From: Clostridia bacterium
Lineage (GTDB): Bacteria > Bacillota > Clostridia > Christensenellales > CAG-138
DNA: 64,000 bases
Direction: 5' to 3'
NCBI GenBank assembly: GCA_017448545.1
Contig: JAFSLH010000006.1
Span: forward strand, 1-64,000
Positions 33,695-42,568 of the stretch are shown piece by piece (position 1 is the stretch's first letter; each line of letters opens with the position of its first letter). Position numbers and translations under genes: made by a program. The notes under the pieces were generated by a model that was given only the letters and a program-made list of their open reading frames with translations, was not told the DNA's origin and made no database searches.

Positions 33695-34171
33695 ATGGCA
33701 AAGGAACAAAAAACGAACGCGATGCGCATTCTGGAACAGATGGGCGTCGCGTTTACGCATACGGAATATGAAGCGGACGAATTCACGGACGGCGCGGCCA
33801 CGGCGGATCGGCTCGGGCTCGAACACGAACAGGTGTTCAAAACGCTTGTGACGGTCGGCGCGGATCGCAATCATTACGTCTTTGTGATTCCCGTCGACGA
33901 ATCGCTCGACCTGAAAAAATGCGCAAAGGCCGTCGGCGTCAAATCGGTTTCGATGCTGCCGCAGAAGGAGCTGTTCCCTCTGACCGGCTATGTGCGCGGC
34001 GGCTGCACGGCGATCGGCATGAAAAAGCGGTTCGTCACGCGTCTGGACGAAACCGCTTTGCTGTTTGATCAGATCTATGTGTCCGCGGGGCGTATCGGCT
34101 GCCAGCTATGTCTTAGGCCCGATGATTTTATCCGCGCCGCCGGCGCGGAATACGCCGACTTAACGGAATAA
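33695..34171 (+). CDS. ybaK: Cys-tRNA(Pro)/Cys-tRNA(Cys) deacylase YbaK
   Basis: This is a 158-residue member of the YbaK/EbsC editing family, which hydrolyses Cys mischarged on tRNA-Pro. It shows the family core: VFKTLVTVGADRNHYVFVIP, the conserved Lys in LKKCAKAVGVKSVSML, GYVRGGCTAIGMKK, and the C-terminal IYVSAGRIGCQLCLRPDDF. It starts 4 bases after the GNAT gene and is co-transcribed with it. Length is normal. Confidence 0.9.
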   Translation: MAKEQKTNAMRILEQMGVAFTHTEYEADEFTDGAATADRLGLEHEQVFKTLVTVGADRNHYVFVIPVDESLDLKKCAKAVGVKSVSMLPQKELFPLTGYVRGGCTAIGMKKRFVTRLDETALLFDQIYVSAGRIGCQLCLRPDDFIRAAGAEYADLTE

Positions 34172-34219
34172 AACGCTCTCCGGGAAGGTCGTCTGTACTG
34201 CTTTACAACCCTACCCTGC

Positions 34220-34246
34220 CCTCCCCTTACACAGGGGAGGCTCTTT
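34220..34246. terminator. Intrinsic terminator between convergent genes
   Basis: CCTCCCCT and AGGGGAGG form a perfect 8-bp stem with a short loop and CTCTTTTT follows on the plus strand. It lies between the converging ybaK and RCC1-like genes. Confidence 0.85.
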
Positions 34247-35734
34247 TTAATTCGTTGCCAGCTGCCAGCCGGAAACGTTGCACTCGCCGGCGTCGTTTTG
34301 GCCGCGCGCAACCACCGTTCCGTCCTTTTGCAGCACGGCCGAATGCGTGCCGCCCGCCGCAATCGCTATGATATCCGAGACGTCCGAGAAGTCGATCGCA
34401 TCACGCTCGCGGAACCAGATCGTTTCCACGGTTCCGTCCGCCGAAAGGCCGAGCACGCCGGTGCTCGACGCCGAGATCGAGACGATTTCCTGCCACGGAA
34501 GCAGGATTTCGTCCGTTGCGGCTTCGGATTTCAGCAGCGCTGCGCTCGTTGTGCGCACCGTGCCGTTCGGCATCAGCGCGACGGCATAGCCCGTGGACGC
34601 GTCCGCCGTGATTGCGCCGCGGACGCCTTCGCTGCGCGACGAGGGATGCGAGGACAACAGCTGTCCCGCCGACGTCAGCGCAACCGCCGCATACGAACCG
34701 CCGCCGATGAACGCGACGTCGCTCCAGCCGCCGAGCGTTTCATACGCATGGTAGCCGGTATGCACCACGGTTCCGTCCGCTTTCAGCCCGATCGTATCGT
34801 AATCGGTGCAAGCGATCGCGACAATCCCCGTCCAGTCCGAAACGTAGCATTGGCCGGATTCGTTCCGCCCGACCGCAACGACCGTTCCGTCGGCCTTCAG
34901 CCCGACCGTATGGTACGCGCCGCAGTCAATCGCGACGATGTTCGTCCAGCCGGACACGTTGCACTGCCCGTCCGAATTGCTGCCCGCGGCGACGACCGTG
35001 CCGTCCGCTCTGCGCCCGACCGTGTGGTAGAACCCGACCGCGAGCGCCTGCTGCGGCAGCGCGCTGCGCGCCGATTCGAGCTTGTTCCGCAGCCGGATTT
35101 CCTCCTCGGACACGCCGAGCATCACGTTCACTGCGTCCTCCGGGTCCGCCATACCGGTCAGCCGGATCGCGATCTGCTCCGCGCGCTTCGCCGCGTCGGA
35201 GAACGATCCGAGTGCATAAAACTGCTCGAAAGCGGCTTCGGCGTCGGTCGCTTCCGTTTCCGCGGCGATCGCGTACAGCGCGTCGTTGTACCGCGTCATC
35301 GCGTCCGCATACCCGAACAGCGCGTAGAACTGCTCCTTTGCCGCGGCGTAATCGCCGGACTGCATCGCCTGCTCCGCGATCGCGTAGCGGCAGGCCAGAA
35401 TCTGCGTCCGCGCGTCGGCATAATCGCCGAGCGCCGCAAACGCCGTCTCCGCTTCCGCATACTTTCCCGCGCGGTACAACTCCGTCGCCGCGCCGTACCG
35501 GGCGGCCAGCAGCGATTCCGCGACCTCTTCGGTCTGTTCCATCGAATCGTACAGCGTAATCGCGCGGTCATAGTTGCCCGCCGCAAGCGCTTCCTCAGCG
35601 CGCTCCGCCAAAATGGCGGGCCGCTTTTTCCAATACATCGCTCCGATGATGCAGAGCGCGACCATCAACAGGGTGGACAGCGCGATCCCCCACCGGACAA
35701 ACCGTTTGCTCAGCGCTACTTTTCGTTTTCTCAT
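34247..35734 (-). CDS. Membrane-anchored TPR-like/RCC1-like repeat protein
   Basis: This is a 495-residue protein. Residues 14-36 form a signal anchor (WGIALSTLLMVALCIIGAMYW). Residues 45-220 are TPR-like helical pairs (AEEALAAGNYDRAITLYDSM). Residues 235-495 form a beta-propeller-type domain with RCC1-like repeats, each around a HTVGLKADGTVVAVGRNESG unit. The domain would lie outside the cell. It follows the DHHW gene by only 8 bases in the MBOAT operon, so a role in surface-polymer modification or recognition is likely. The ATG at 35734 has GTGAGG at proper spacing. Confidence 0.7.
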   Translation of the reverse strand: MRKRKVALSKRFVRWGIALSTLLMVALCIIGAMYWKKRPAILAERAEEALAAGNYDRAITLYDSMEQTEEVAESLLAARYGAATELYRAGKYAEAETAFAALGDYADARTQILACRYAIAEQAMQSGDYAAAKEQFYALFGYADAMTRYNDALYAIAAETEATDAEAAFEQFYALGSFSDAAKRAEQIAIRLTGMADPEDAVNVMLGVSEEEIRLRNKLESARSALPQQALAVGFYHTVGRRADGTVVAAGSNSDGQCNVSGWTNIVAIDCGAYHTVGLKADGTVVAVGRNESGQCYVSDWTGIVAIACTDYDTIGLKADGTVVHTGYHAYETLGGWSDVAFIGGGSYAAVALTSAGQLLSSHPSSRSEGVRGAITADASTGYAVALMPNGTVRTTSAALLKSEAATDEILLPWQEIVSISASSTGVLGLSADGTVETIWFRERDAIDFSDVSDIIAIAAGGTHSAVLQKDGTVVARGQNDAGECNVSGWQLATN

Positions 35735-35742
35735 ACGCTGCC

Positions 35743-37161
35743 TCACAGATATTTCCGCACGATCGACTGCATGTAGGACGAGTTGACGCCCGTCCCGCGC
35801 GAGACGATGAAGTACACGTCGTCGATGCCGTACTCTTTGAAGTAATCGCGCAACGGCGCGCCGCCGCCGCCCGTCACAAAGTCGTGCGTATCGCGCAGAT
35901 CGACGAGGCAGACGCGGTCGTAATACGGCGCGATATACGGCACGAACGCGTTGCCGAACGAATCGCAGACGACGAGCGCGCTGTGTCCGGTATGGAACCC
36001 GGTCACGGCGACATAGAACGGGGAATGCGTTCCGCCGAGGAACGCAGAATAGGTAACGCGCTCCGGCTCCATATACCGCACTTCACGCACGAGCTGGTTC
36101 AGGCGGCGATAGACGTACGCATGCGTCGGCGCGAGCGCGTCCGGCACTTCGAGCCGGTCGTACAGATCGGAACTGACCTTGGACGACAGCGAGCCGCGGA
36201 AGTTTTCGTGTACGGTGTAATCGAAATCCTCATACGCGATCGACGGGATGCCCCAGGTCGTCATCATCAGCCGCTGCATATAGAACGCGCCGAGCCCCGA
36301 CCAGTGGTGATCGACCTTGTAATACACCTGCTCCCCTGCCGCCATATACGGTTCGAGCTCCTCAACCGCCGAGAATACATAGACGCCCGGCTCGACATTC
36401 GCCTGGATCGTCGGCTCGACGTTGCTCGACCAGCCCGAAAAATGCTCCGTATCAAGCAGCCATTCGTTCGCGTCGTAGGAATACGGGATATAGGTGAAAA
36501 TAACCGTGCCGTCCTCCGGCAGCGCGGCGCGGTACGTGTTCAGCGAAGCGATGGTGCGCGTCATTGCATCCTCGGCAAAGTTGAACCGCGTCGTAAACGA
36601 GCCGTCCGTGCGGATCAGTCCGAACTTGCGCACGATCGAAAGGTCCTTAACGGTGGGATCGACCGGTTCCGCAGTGGCCACCGGCGCGGCGGTCGGCTCC
36701 GGCGTCGCTTCCGGGTTCGCCTGCGGCGGCGCGGTCGGCGCAACTGCGGGCGCGGCAGTCGCTTCCGTCACGATCGTCACATTCAGAACCATGCCCGCAT
36801 CCGACTCGTCCGCGAAGTCGTCCGTATCGGCGTTCGCCATGCGGTCCAGCTCCTCGTCGATATCCGCATGCACGATGCGGTCCTTTTCGCTCGTCACGTC
36901 GAACACGCCGAGGATCCCGCGCGAGGCCGACAGAATCCCGTCGCGCCCGATCATCTGATCGGACAGATACGTTTCCAGCTCGCCGGAGAACGTTCCGTCG
37001 AACCACGACGCCAGCGAGAACTGCGGCGCGGCCTGCAGCGTGCGGTTTTCGGACTCCGAAACGCCGCCCTCCGGATTGCCGAAGAACAGCGGAATCAGCC
37101 CCAGCACGAGCAGGAGCATGCACCACCAATAGGAGAGAAGGAAGGAAATCTTACGTCCCAT
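35743..37161 (-). CDS. DHHW/AlgJ-like secreted acyltransferase partner
   Basis: This is a 472-residue protein with an N-terminal signal anchor (WWCMLLLVLGLIPLFF), a Pro/Thr/Ala-rich linker at about residues 130-170, and the hallmark KVDHHWSGLGAFYM (near residue 280) with a later VVCDSFGNAFVPYIAPYY. DHHW proteins are SGNH-like partners of MBOAT acyltransferases and transfer acyl groups to extracellular polymers. It lies 7 bases after the MBOAT gene. The polymer is not identified by the sequence. Confidence 0.85.
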   Translation of the reverse strand: MGRKISFLLSYWWCMLLLVLGLIPLFFGNPEGGVSESENRTLQAAPQFSLASWFDGTFSGELETYLSDQMIGRDGILSASRGILGVFDVTSEKDRIVHADIDEELDRMANADTDDFADESDAGMVLNVTIVTEATAAPAVAPTAPPQANPEATPEPTAAPVATAEPVDPTVKDLSIVRKFGLIRTDGSFTTRFNFAEDAMTRTIASLNTYRAALPEDGTVIFTYIPYSYDANEWLLDTEHFSGWSSNVEPTIQANVEPGVYVFSAVEELEPYMAAGEQVYYKVDHHWSGLGAFYMQRLMMTTWGIPSIAYEDFDYTVHENFRGSLSSKVSSDLYDRLEVPDALAPTHAYVYRRLNQLVREVRYMEPERVTYSAFLGGTHSPFYVAVTGFHTGHSALVVCDSFGNAFVPYIAPYYDRVCLVDLRDTHDFVTGGGGAPLRDYFKEYGIDDVYFIVSRGTGVNSSYMQSIVRKYL

Positions 37162-37168
37162 AAGCGCC

Positions 37169-38602
37169 TCAGAACCGGAAATAGATGAACGGATTGTAGG
37201 TCTGCCCCATCAGGAACACGACCGAGAGTACCAAAAGTCCCGTCGCGGCGACCGTTGCGAGCACGTCGCCGACGCGTTTGCGCCGCTCGTCTTTCGCAAA
37301 CCATGCTTTCAGCCACGGCACGATCGGCAGGCATGCCGCCGCCATCAGCAGCGGCAGTACGGTATACTGTTTCCAGACGGAAAGCAGTTTGTCGTCCCAA
37401 AGCGAAGCGAGATGGACGCCGCCCACCGTGGAAACGCCGAACAGCGCCGCAAAATGCTGCAGCAGCGCGGAAAAATCGGTATAGTAGAACAGCACCCAGC
37501 CGACGAGAACGAGCAGCATCGTCAGAATATGCCGCAGCGCTTTCGGGACGCGCTCGATCGAGCCGCGGAACACGAACCGCTCGACCACCTGCAGCACGAA
37601 GTAGTACACGCCCCACAGCACGAAGTTCCAGCTGGCCCCGTGCCAAAGCCCGGTCAGCGCCCAGACAATGCCGAGGTTCAGGATCGTGCGCGCCATGCCG
37701 CGGCGATTGCCGCCGAGCGGAATATACACATAATCGCGGAAAAAGCCGGACAGCGACATGTGCCACCGCCGCCAGAATTCCGAGATCGACGCGGAGATGT
37801 ACGGATAATCGAAGTTCTCCTTATACGTGAACCCGAACACGCGCCCGAGCCCGATCGCCATATCGGAATAGGCGGAGAAATCGAAATACAGCTGCATCGC
37901 GTAGAGGATCGCGGAAAACCATGCGCCGAGGAAGCTCATTTCCGCGTTCGTTCCGGCAAGCTGCGTCGATTCGAGCATCTGTCCGCAGAGGTTCGCCAGC
38001 AGAATCTTTTTCGCAAGGCCGACGACGAAGCGGCGCATGCCGGTATAGAACGCGGTCGGCGTCGTTCTGCGATTCGTCAGCGCGTCGGCTACGTCCGCGT
38101 ACTGCACGATCGGGCCGGCGATCAGCTGCGGGAAGCAGGAGATATACAGCAGCGCGTACGCGGGATTCCGCTGCGGCTTCGCCTTTTTGCGATACACATC
38201 CACGGTATAGGTCAGCACCTGGAACGTATAGAAGGAGATGCCGATCGGGAGATGCTGCTCCGGCATCCGCCACTCGGCGCCGAACAACCCGGCGAACGTA
38301 TTGACGACGAACGCGGAATACTTGAACCAGACGAGCAGCACGAGCGAAACGACGACCGCGACGGCGAGCAGGATTTTCCGCATCCGCTTGTTGCGCTTGT
38401 GGGAAATGACGAGCGCAAGCCACCAGTTGACGAGCGTCACGACGATCATACCGAACACCCAAATCGGCTCGCCGACGCTGTAGAACAAAACGGAGAACGC
38501 CAAAAGAACGCCGTTGCGCCAACGAATATCTTTTCCGATAAAGTAAAGCAGCAGCAGCGCGGGCAGGAACAAAAACAGGAACGATGTGCTCGAAAAAACC
38601 AT
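37169..38602 (-). CDS. MBOAT-family O-acyltransferase (AlgI/DltB type)
   Basis: This is a 477-residue integral membrane protein with about ten transmembrane helices. Diagnostic segments are LPIGISFYTFQVLTYTVDVY, SEFWRRWHMSLSGFFRDYVY and GLWHGASWNFVLWG, whose His is the catalytic MBOAT residue. These enzymes pass acetyl or other acyl groups across the membrane to a partner such as DHHW. It is the first gene of the three-gene operon; GAAGGCGG precedes the ATG. The length is normal for AlgI-type proteins. Confidence 0.9.
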   Translation of the reverse strand: MVFSSTSFLFLFLPALLLLYFIGKDIRWRNGVLLAFSVLFYSVGEPIWVFGMIVVTLVNWWLALVISHKRNKRMRKILLAVAVVVSLVLLVWFKYSAFVVNTFAGLFGAEWRMPEQHLPIGISFYTFQVLTYTVDVYRKKAKPQRNPAYALLYISCFPQLIAGPIVQYADVADALTNRRTTPTAFYTGMRRFVVGLAKKILLANLCGQMLESTQLAGTNAEMSFLGAWFSAILYAMQLYFDFSAYSDMAIGLGRVFGFTYKENFDYPYISASISEFWRRWHMSLSGFFRDYVYIPLGGNRRGMARTILNLGIVWALTGLWHGASWNFVLWGVYYFVLQVVERFVFRGSIERVPKALRHILTMLLVLVGWVLFYYTDFSALLQHFAALFGVSTVGGVHLASLWDDKLLSVWKQYTVLPLLMAAACLPIVPWLKAWFAKDERRKRVGDVLATVAATGLLVLSVVFLMGQTYNPFIYFRF

Positions 38603-38753
38603 TTCGGACCGCCTTCGCCAAAACTTGTTTCATTATAGCATTTCCGGTCGAAAAAAGCAATCAACGTGACCGAGTATTCACATTTCCGATCCAGTATTTA
38701 CAATTTCCGGGCAGAAAAACGCCGCGCGGCGGATACCGTGCGGCGGATTGCAG

Positions 38754-39653
38754 TCAAGACAGGTAGGCGCGGATCTCGTCCAGCCGGTCGAGCGCGTCCT
38801 TTCGACCGAGCTGATACAGGTCGAACAGCCGGGGAATGCTGGGCTCCATCAGCCCGACTTCGACCGGGCGCGACGGGCCGAGATGCAGGATGCGGCCTTC
38901 GGCGGCCAGCGCTTCGAGCTCCTCGCACTCCATGTTGTACGCATGATCGCTGTTCGTGAGCAGCGCGGCCAGCGCCGGGTACTTCCGGTACATGAGCGGC
39001 GGACGCGGCTTTTTCGGCTCCGTGGCGCGAAACGAGAAGTCGCGCGTGCGGATGACCACGATCTTTTCATAGCCCTCTTTGAGCGCCCAGCGGTACGGAA
39101 TCTTGTTGGCGCAGGCGCCGTCGAGATACGGAACGCCGTCGATCATCACCATCGGCGAAAACCGCGGAATCGTTGCGGAAGCGCGCGCTGCGAGCAGAAT
39201 ATCGTCGCACTTTCCCTTTTCGAAGTAGGTCGCCTCGCCGGTCAGGCAGTTTGTCGCAAGGACGACGTACCGCTGCTTCGAGCGGTTGAACCGCTCCATG
39301 TCCAGCGATTCATGGATGCCGCGATCCTCGGTCAGAAACCCGACGTCGATGATGCTGCCGCTGTGCAGAATGGCGCGCATGCCGATATAGCGGCCGTCAT
39401 GCCGATAGGAAAGGTTGGTACGCACGGAGGCGCCGATCTGCCCGGAAACATAGCTCCCGCCGGCCAGCGCGCCGGCAGAAACGCCGATCACACAGGTCAG
39501 GTTCAGATCGTTTTCCATCATCACGTCCAAAAAACCCTGCGTATACAGGCTGCGAAAAGCGCCGCCTTCCAGCACCAGACAGCCTTCCGTCAGCTGCTCC
39601 GACGCCGTTCCGCTCGGTAATTGCGAGATGATGTCCTGAATCTCCTTGCGCAT
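38754..39653 (-). CDS. Patatin-like phospholipase
   Basis: This is a 299-residue protein. The oxyanion loop is LVLEGGAFRSLYTQG, the nucleophile elbow is GVSAGAL (Ser of GxSxG near residue 65), and the dyad Asp is in YLDGACANKIPYRW. This is the RssA/YjjU type of bacterial patatin. It probably hydrolyses acyl esters of phospholipids in the cytoplasm. The ATG at 39653 is preferred because the upstream in-frame sequence is Arg/Gly-rich shadow coding; AAGGGCAGT precedes it. Confidence 0.9.
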   Translation of the reverse strand: MRKEIQDIISQLPSGTASEQLTEGCLVLEGGAFRSLYTQGFLDVMMENDLNLTCVIGVSAGALAGGSYVSGQIGASVRTNLSYRHDGRYIGMRAILHSGSIIDVGFLTEDRGIHESLDMERFNRSKQRYVVLATNCLTGEATYFEKGKCDDILLAARASATIPRFSPMVMIDGVPYLDGACANKIPYRWALKEGYEKIVVIRTRDFSFRATEPKKPRPPLMYRKYPALAALLTNSDHAYNMECEELEALAAEGRILHLGPSRPVEVGLMEPSIPRLFDLYQLGRKDALDRLDEIRAYLS

Positions 39654-39775
39654 ACTGCCCTTGTTCCCCCTCAAATGCCGAAATAGTATAACATAGTTTG
39701 CGCCGTTTTTCAACAAAAAAAGCACGGTTTTCCGTGTTTTCCGTGCTTTTTGCGGTTGTACTTCTCTTTTTCGGT

Positions 39776-40915
39776 TCAAACGGACAGCAAACGCACCGCT
39801 TCCGGCAGGACGGAAAGGACGCAGTCGATTTCTTCGTCCGTCGTCAGCGACGAAAGCGTGAGCCGCAGCGCGCTCTGCGCCCGCTCCGGGGACGCGCCCA
39901 GGGCGAGCAGCACGTGCGACGGTTCCAGCGAGCCCGCCGTACACGCCGACCCGGCCGACGCAGCGACGCCGCAAAGATCGAGCCGCATCAGCAGGCCCTC
40001 GCTCCGCACGCCCGGGAACGAAACGTTCACGTTGTTCGGCAGCCGATCCGTGCGCGACCCGTTCAGAATCGCCGTCGGAATCGCGGCTTCGATCCCGCTG
40101 ATCAGCCGATCGCGCAGGCGCGTCATCCGCGCCGCGTTTTCCGCAAGCCCGTCCGTCGCAATCCTGAGCGCAGCCGCCAGCCCGACGATCCCGGGCACGT
40201 TTTCGGTGCCGGCCCGCCGACGGCTTTCCTGCTCGCCGCCCGCAATCAGCGGTTCCACCCGCACGCCTTTTCGGATATACACGGCGCCGGCGCCTTTCGG
40301 CCCGTGGAATTTATGCGCGGTCAGCGTCAAGAGGTCGATCGGCAGTTCTTTCACGTTGATCGGAATCTGGCCGATCGCCTGCACCGCATCGGTATGGAAC
40401 AGCACCCCGGCTTCCCGGCACACGGCGCCGATCGCTGCAATCGGCTCGATCGTGCCGACCTCGTTGTTCGCCGCCATCACGGAAACCAGAACCGTATCGG
40501 GACGGATCGTGGCCCGAACCTGTTCCGCGCTGACGCGACCCTCGGCGTCCGTCGGAAGCACCGTGACCGTCGCTTCGCCCGCAGCCTGCATCGCTTCCAG
40601 CGTCCGCAGCACCGCATGATGCTCGATCGCGCTCGTCACAATGTGCGATCCCTTTGCGCGGCAGGCCCGCGCCGCGCCGCGCAGCAGCATGGCGTCTCCC
40701 TCACTGCCGCCGCCGGTGAACACGATTTCGCCGGGCTCCGCGCCGAGACACTTTGCCGTCGTTCGCCGCGCTTCGTCCAGCGCGCGATGCGCTTCCCGCG
40801 AAACGGAATGGAAGCCGCTCGGATTGCCGTACGTTTCGCAGAAATACGGCAGCATCGCGTCGCGCACGGCGGGCAGCATACGCGTCGTCGCCGCATTGTC
40901 AAGATAGACCTGCAT
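39776..40915 (-). CDS. Cysteine desulfurase (NifS/IscS family)
   Basis: This is a 379-residue PLP enzyme. It opens YLDNAATTRMLPAVRDAM, has the PLP Lys in LTAHKFHGPKGAG (near residue 205), and the sulfur-carrying Cys in SAGSACTAGSLEPSHVL (near 330). It removes sulfur from cysteine for Fe-S clusters or tRNA thiolation. GGAGGCAGAG precedes the ATG, and it overlaps the Rrf2 regulator's end by 17 bases. The operon matches the IscR-regulated isc theme, but iscU is not in the neighbourhood. Confidence 0.92.
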   Translation of the reverse strand: MQVYLDNAATTRMLPAVRDAMLPYFCETYGNPSGFHSVSREAHRALDEARRTTAKCLGAEPGEIVFTGGGSEGDAMLLRGAARACRAKGSHIVTSAIEHHAVLRTLEAMQAAGEATVTVLPTDAEGRVSAEQVRATIRPDTVLVSVMAANNEVGTIEPIAAIGAVCREAGVLFHTDAVQAIGQIPINVKELPIDLLTLTAHKFHGPKGAGAVYIRKGVRVEPLIAGGEQESRRRAGTENVPGIVGLAAALRIATDGLAENAARMTRLRDRLISGIEAAIPTAILNGSRTDRLPNNVNVSFPGVRSEGLLMRLDLCGVAASAGSACTAGSLEPSHVLLALGASPERAQSALRLTLSSLTTDEEIDCVLSVLPEAVRLLSV

Positions 40916-41345
40916 CGCTCTGCCTCCGTTTCTGCGTCAGATAATCTTCGCAAAGGTCCTGTACGGTCGTTTCGTCCAGCACCGCGTCGATCCGGCGCTG
41001 CAGCGTCAGAAACAGCGGACGCGCCGCGCAGGTGCATGCCGATTCGCAAACGCCGCCGTTCCCGTCCACGCAGTCCGCGATCGCCGTGGAACCCTCCAGC
41101 GCGGTCAGCACCGCGCCGACGGAGATTTCGTTCGCCGCCCGCGCGAGACGGTATCCGCCCGCTTTTCCGCGCGCGGTCGAGACGAGCCCGGCGTTCTTCA
41201 GCGACCGCATCAGCTGCTCGAGATACGCTTCCGAAACGTCCTGCTCGGCTGCGAGCACCGAAAGCGAAACCGGCTCCGCGCCCTGCCGCGCGGCCAGCTC
41301 GACAACCGCCCGCAGTCCGTACCGTCCCCTGGTTGACAGTTTCAT
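40899..41345 (-). CDS. Rrf2-family iron-sulfur transcriptional regulator (IscR-like)
   Basis: This is a 148-residue winged-helix protein. The N-terminus MKLSTRGRYGLRAVVELA and the recognition region VSEAYLEQLMRSLKNAGLV are typical of IscR/CymR. Three Cys ligands occur in CVDGNGGVCESACTC (near residues 92-106), fitting a bound [2Fe-2S] cluster. It probably senses Fe-S status and controls the desulfurase behind it and itself. A consensus promoter lies 33 bases upstream of the ATG. Confidence 0.9.
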   Translation of the reverse strand: MKLSTRGRYGLRAVVELAARQGAEPVSLSVLAAEQDVSEAYLEQLMRSLKNAGLVSTARGKAGGYRLARAANEISVGAVLTALEGSTAIADCVDGNGGVCESACTCAARPLFLTLQRRIDAVLDETTVQDLCEDYLTQKRRQSDAGLS

Positions 41346-41378
41346 CGCAATCCCCTGCCATATTCCTTACTTTTCTTC

Positions 41379-41407
41379 ACTATAGCATCGCGCCCCCGCC
41401 TTGTCAA
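41379..41407 (-). promoter_or_regulatory. Promoter of the Rrf2-desulfurase operon
   Basis: On the minus strand a perfect TTGACA and TATAGT are 17 bases apart, upstream of the regulator gene. It is a likely site of autoregulation, though no clear IscR box was resolved. Confidence 0.75.
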
Positions 41408-41411
41408 CCGG

Positions 41412-41786
41412 TCAGAAGGGCCGCAGCGCCTGCGACTGCACCGCCGCGATCGCGACCGACAGCAGGATTTCGCTGCGCCAGCGGTACAGCGTCGCCTCCG
41501 ACTGGTACAGCTCCAGACTGAGGCTTACGATCGTTTCGTCAATCCGGCAGCGCGCATGCGGCTCGTCCAGCTGATAAAGGCGGCTGAAAAACCGTTCCTT
41601 GTCCGGCGCGCTCTTTCGCAGCAGTTCGCGCACGCGCTCCACCGCCCAGACCCATCGCTGCCGCTCCCGGAATTTTGCCATATCGCCGGCGCCTCCGCCG
41701 TCCAGCCAGCCGCGTACAAACGCCGCGCTTTCCCGGTAGCGAAGGACTTCCCGTTCCGCAATTTTCTTCATCTCGCTCATCTGCAT
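41412..41786 (-). CDS. Small helical protein with sigma-region-4-like C-terminus
   Basis: This is a 124-residue all-helical protein. The N-terminus is QMSEMKKIAEREVLRYRESA, and near the C-terminus ETIVSLSLELYQSEATLYRW resembles the helix-turn-helix of RinA/ArpU-type phage late regulators. GAGGGTGAGAAC precedes the ATG at 41786. It lies just upstream of the Rrf2 promoter. It could be a domesticated phage regulator; function unproven. Confidence 0.5.
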   Translation of the reverse strand: MQMSEMKKIAEREVLRYRESAAFVRGWLDGGGAGDMAKFRERQRWVWAVERVRELLRKSAPDKERFFSRLYQLDEPHARCRIDETIVSLSLELYQSEATLYRWRSEILLSVAIAAVQSQALRPF

Positions 41787-41929
41787 TGTTCTCACCCTCT
41801 TTCGTGCGGAATCGTTCGGATTCTCCGAATGGTTGCAGTTTACCACAGAATCTGCGCGCCATGGGGACTAAAACCGTACAGATGAAAATTTTTTATCGTT
41901 CTTTTTTCGCGAATCGCGCCGCGAACGAC

Positions 41930-41961
41930 AAAAAACGGAGAAAGGGGGTTCCTCTCTCCGC
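41930..41961 (-). terminator. Terminator of the hrcA-dnaJ-bioY operon
   Basis: On the minus strand CGGAG and CTCCG, extended by imperfect pairs, are followed by six T, about 25 bases after the bioY stop. Confidence 0.75.
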
Positions 41962-41986
41962 AAAACATCTTGTCGAAAGCTGTTCG

Positions 41987-42568
41987 TCACGCTTCTTTCG
42001 GCGCGTCCTTCGGCGGCGACCGATGTGTCAAACGTTCGGAAGCACGCCGCAGCGGCGGACTCAACAGCGCGGCGACGGTGATCTTTGCCGCGTCGCCGGC
42101 AAGGAACGGAAGCACGCACAGGGTCAGCGACTCGCCGACGGTTCGGCCGGATTGGAACACGAACCACGCGGTTCCGAGCGCGTAGAGCAGCACCGTGCCA
42201 AGCACCATTGCCGCGGCCTGCCACAGGGGTTTGGCCGTTCGATCCGCGACGCAGCCGACGATCGCCGCGCAGGGCAGATAGCCGAGCAGATAGCCGCCGG
42301 TCGCGCCGACCAGCTTCTGTACGCCGCCGGAAAAGCCGCTGAACACCGGCACGCCGACCGCGCCGAGCAGCAGATAAATCGCGACGGCAATCGTCCCGTC
42401 CACCCAGCCGAGCACGGCCCCGATCAGGTAAACCGCAAGCGTTGCCAGCGAGATCGGCACCGGGCCGACCGGAACGGCCCACGGCGCAGCGACGCACAGC
42501 GCCGCCGCCATGACGGCGATCCGGCACATGCGCGCAGCCGGCCGCATACGCTGCTGTTCGGCCGCCAT
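41987..42568 (-). CDS. bioY: Biotin transporter BioY
   Basis: This is a 193-residue membrane protein with about six helices and BioY signatures: GPVPISLATLAVYLIGAVLG near the N-terminus, VPVFSGFSGGVQKLVGATGG, and GYLLGYLPCA. It is the substrate-binding subunit of ECF-type biotin uptake, or acts alone. Its ATG overlaps the dnaJ stop as TAATG, so it is translated with the chaperone operon, an odd pairing. No BirA box was recognised upstream. Confidence 0.9.
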   Translation of the reverse strand: MAAEQQRMRPAARMCRIAVMAAALCVAAPWAVPVGPVPISLATLAVYLIGAVLGWVDGTIAVAIYLLLGAVGVPVFSGFSGGVQKLVGATGGYLLGYLPCAAIVGCVADRTAKPLWQAAAMVLGTVLLYALGTAWFVFQSGRTVGESLTLCVLPFLAGDAAKITVAALLSPPLRRASERLTHRSPPKDAPKEA

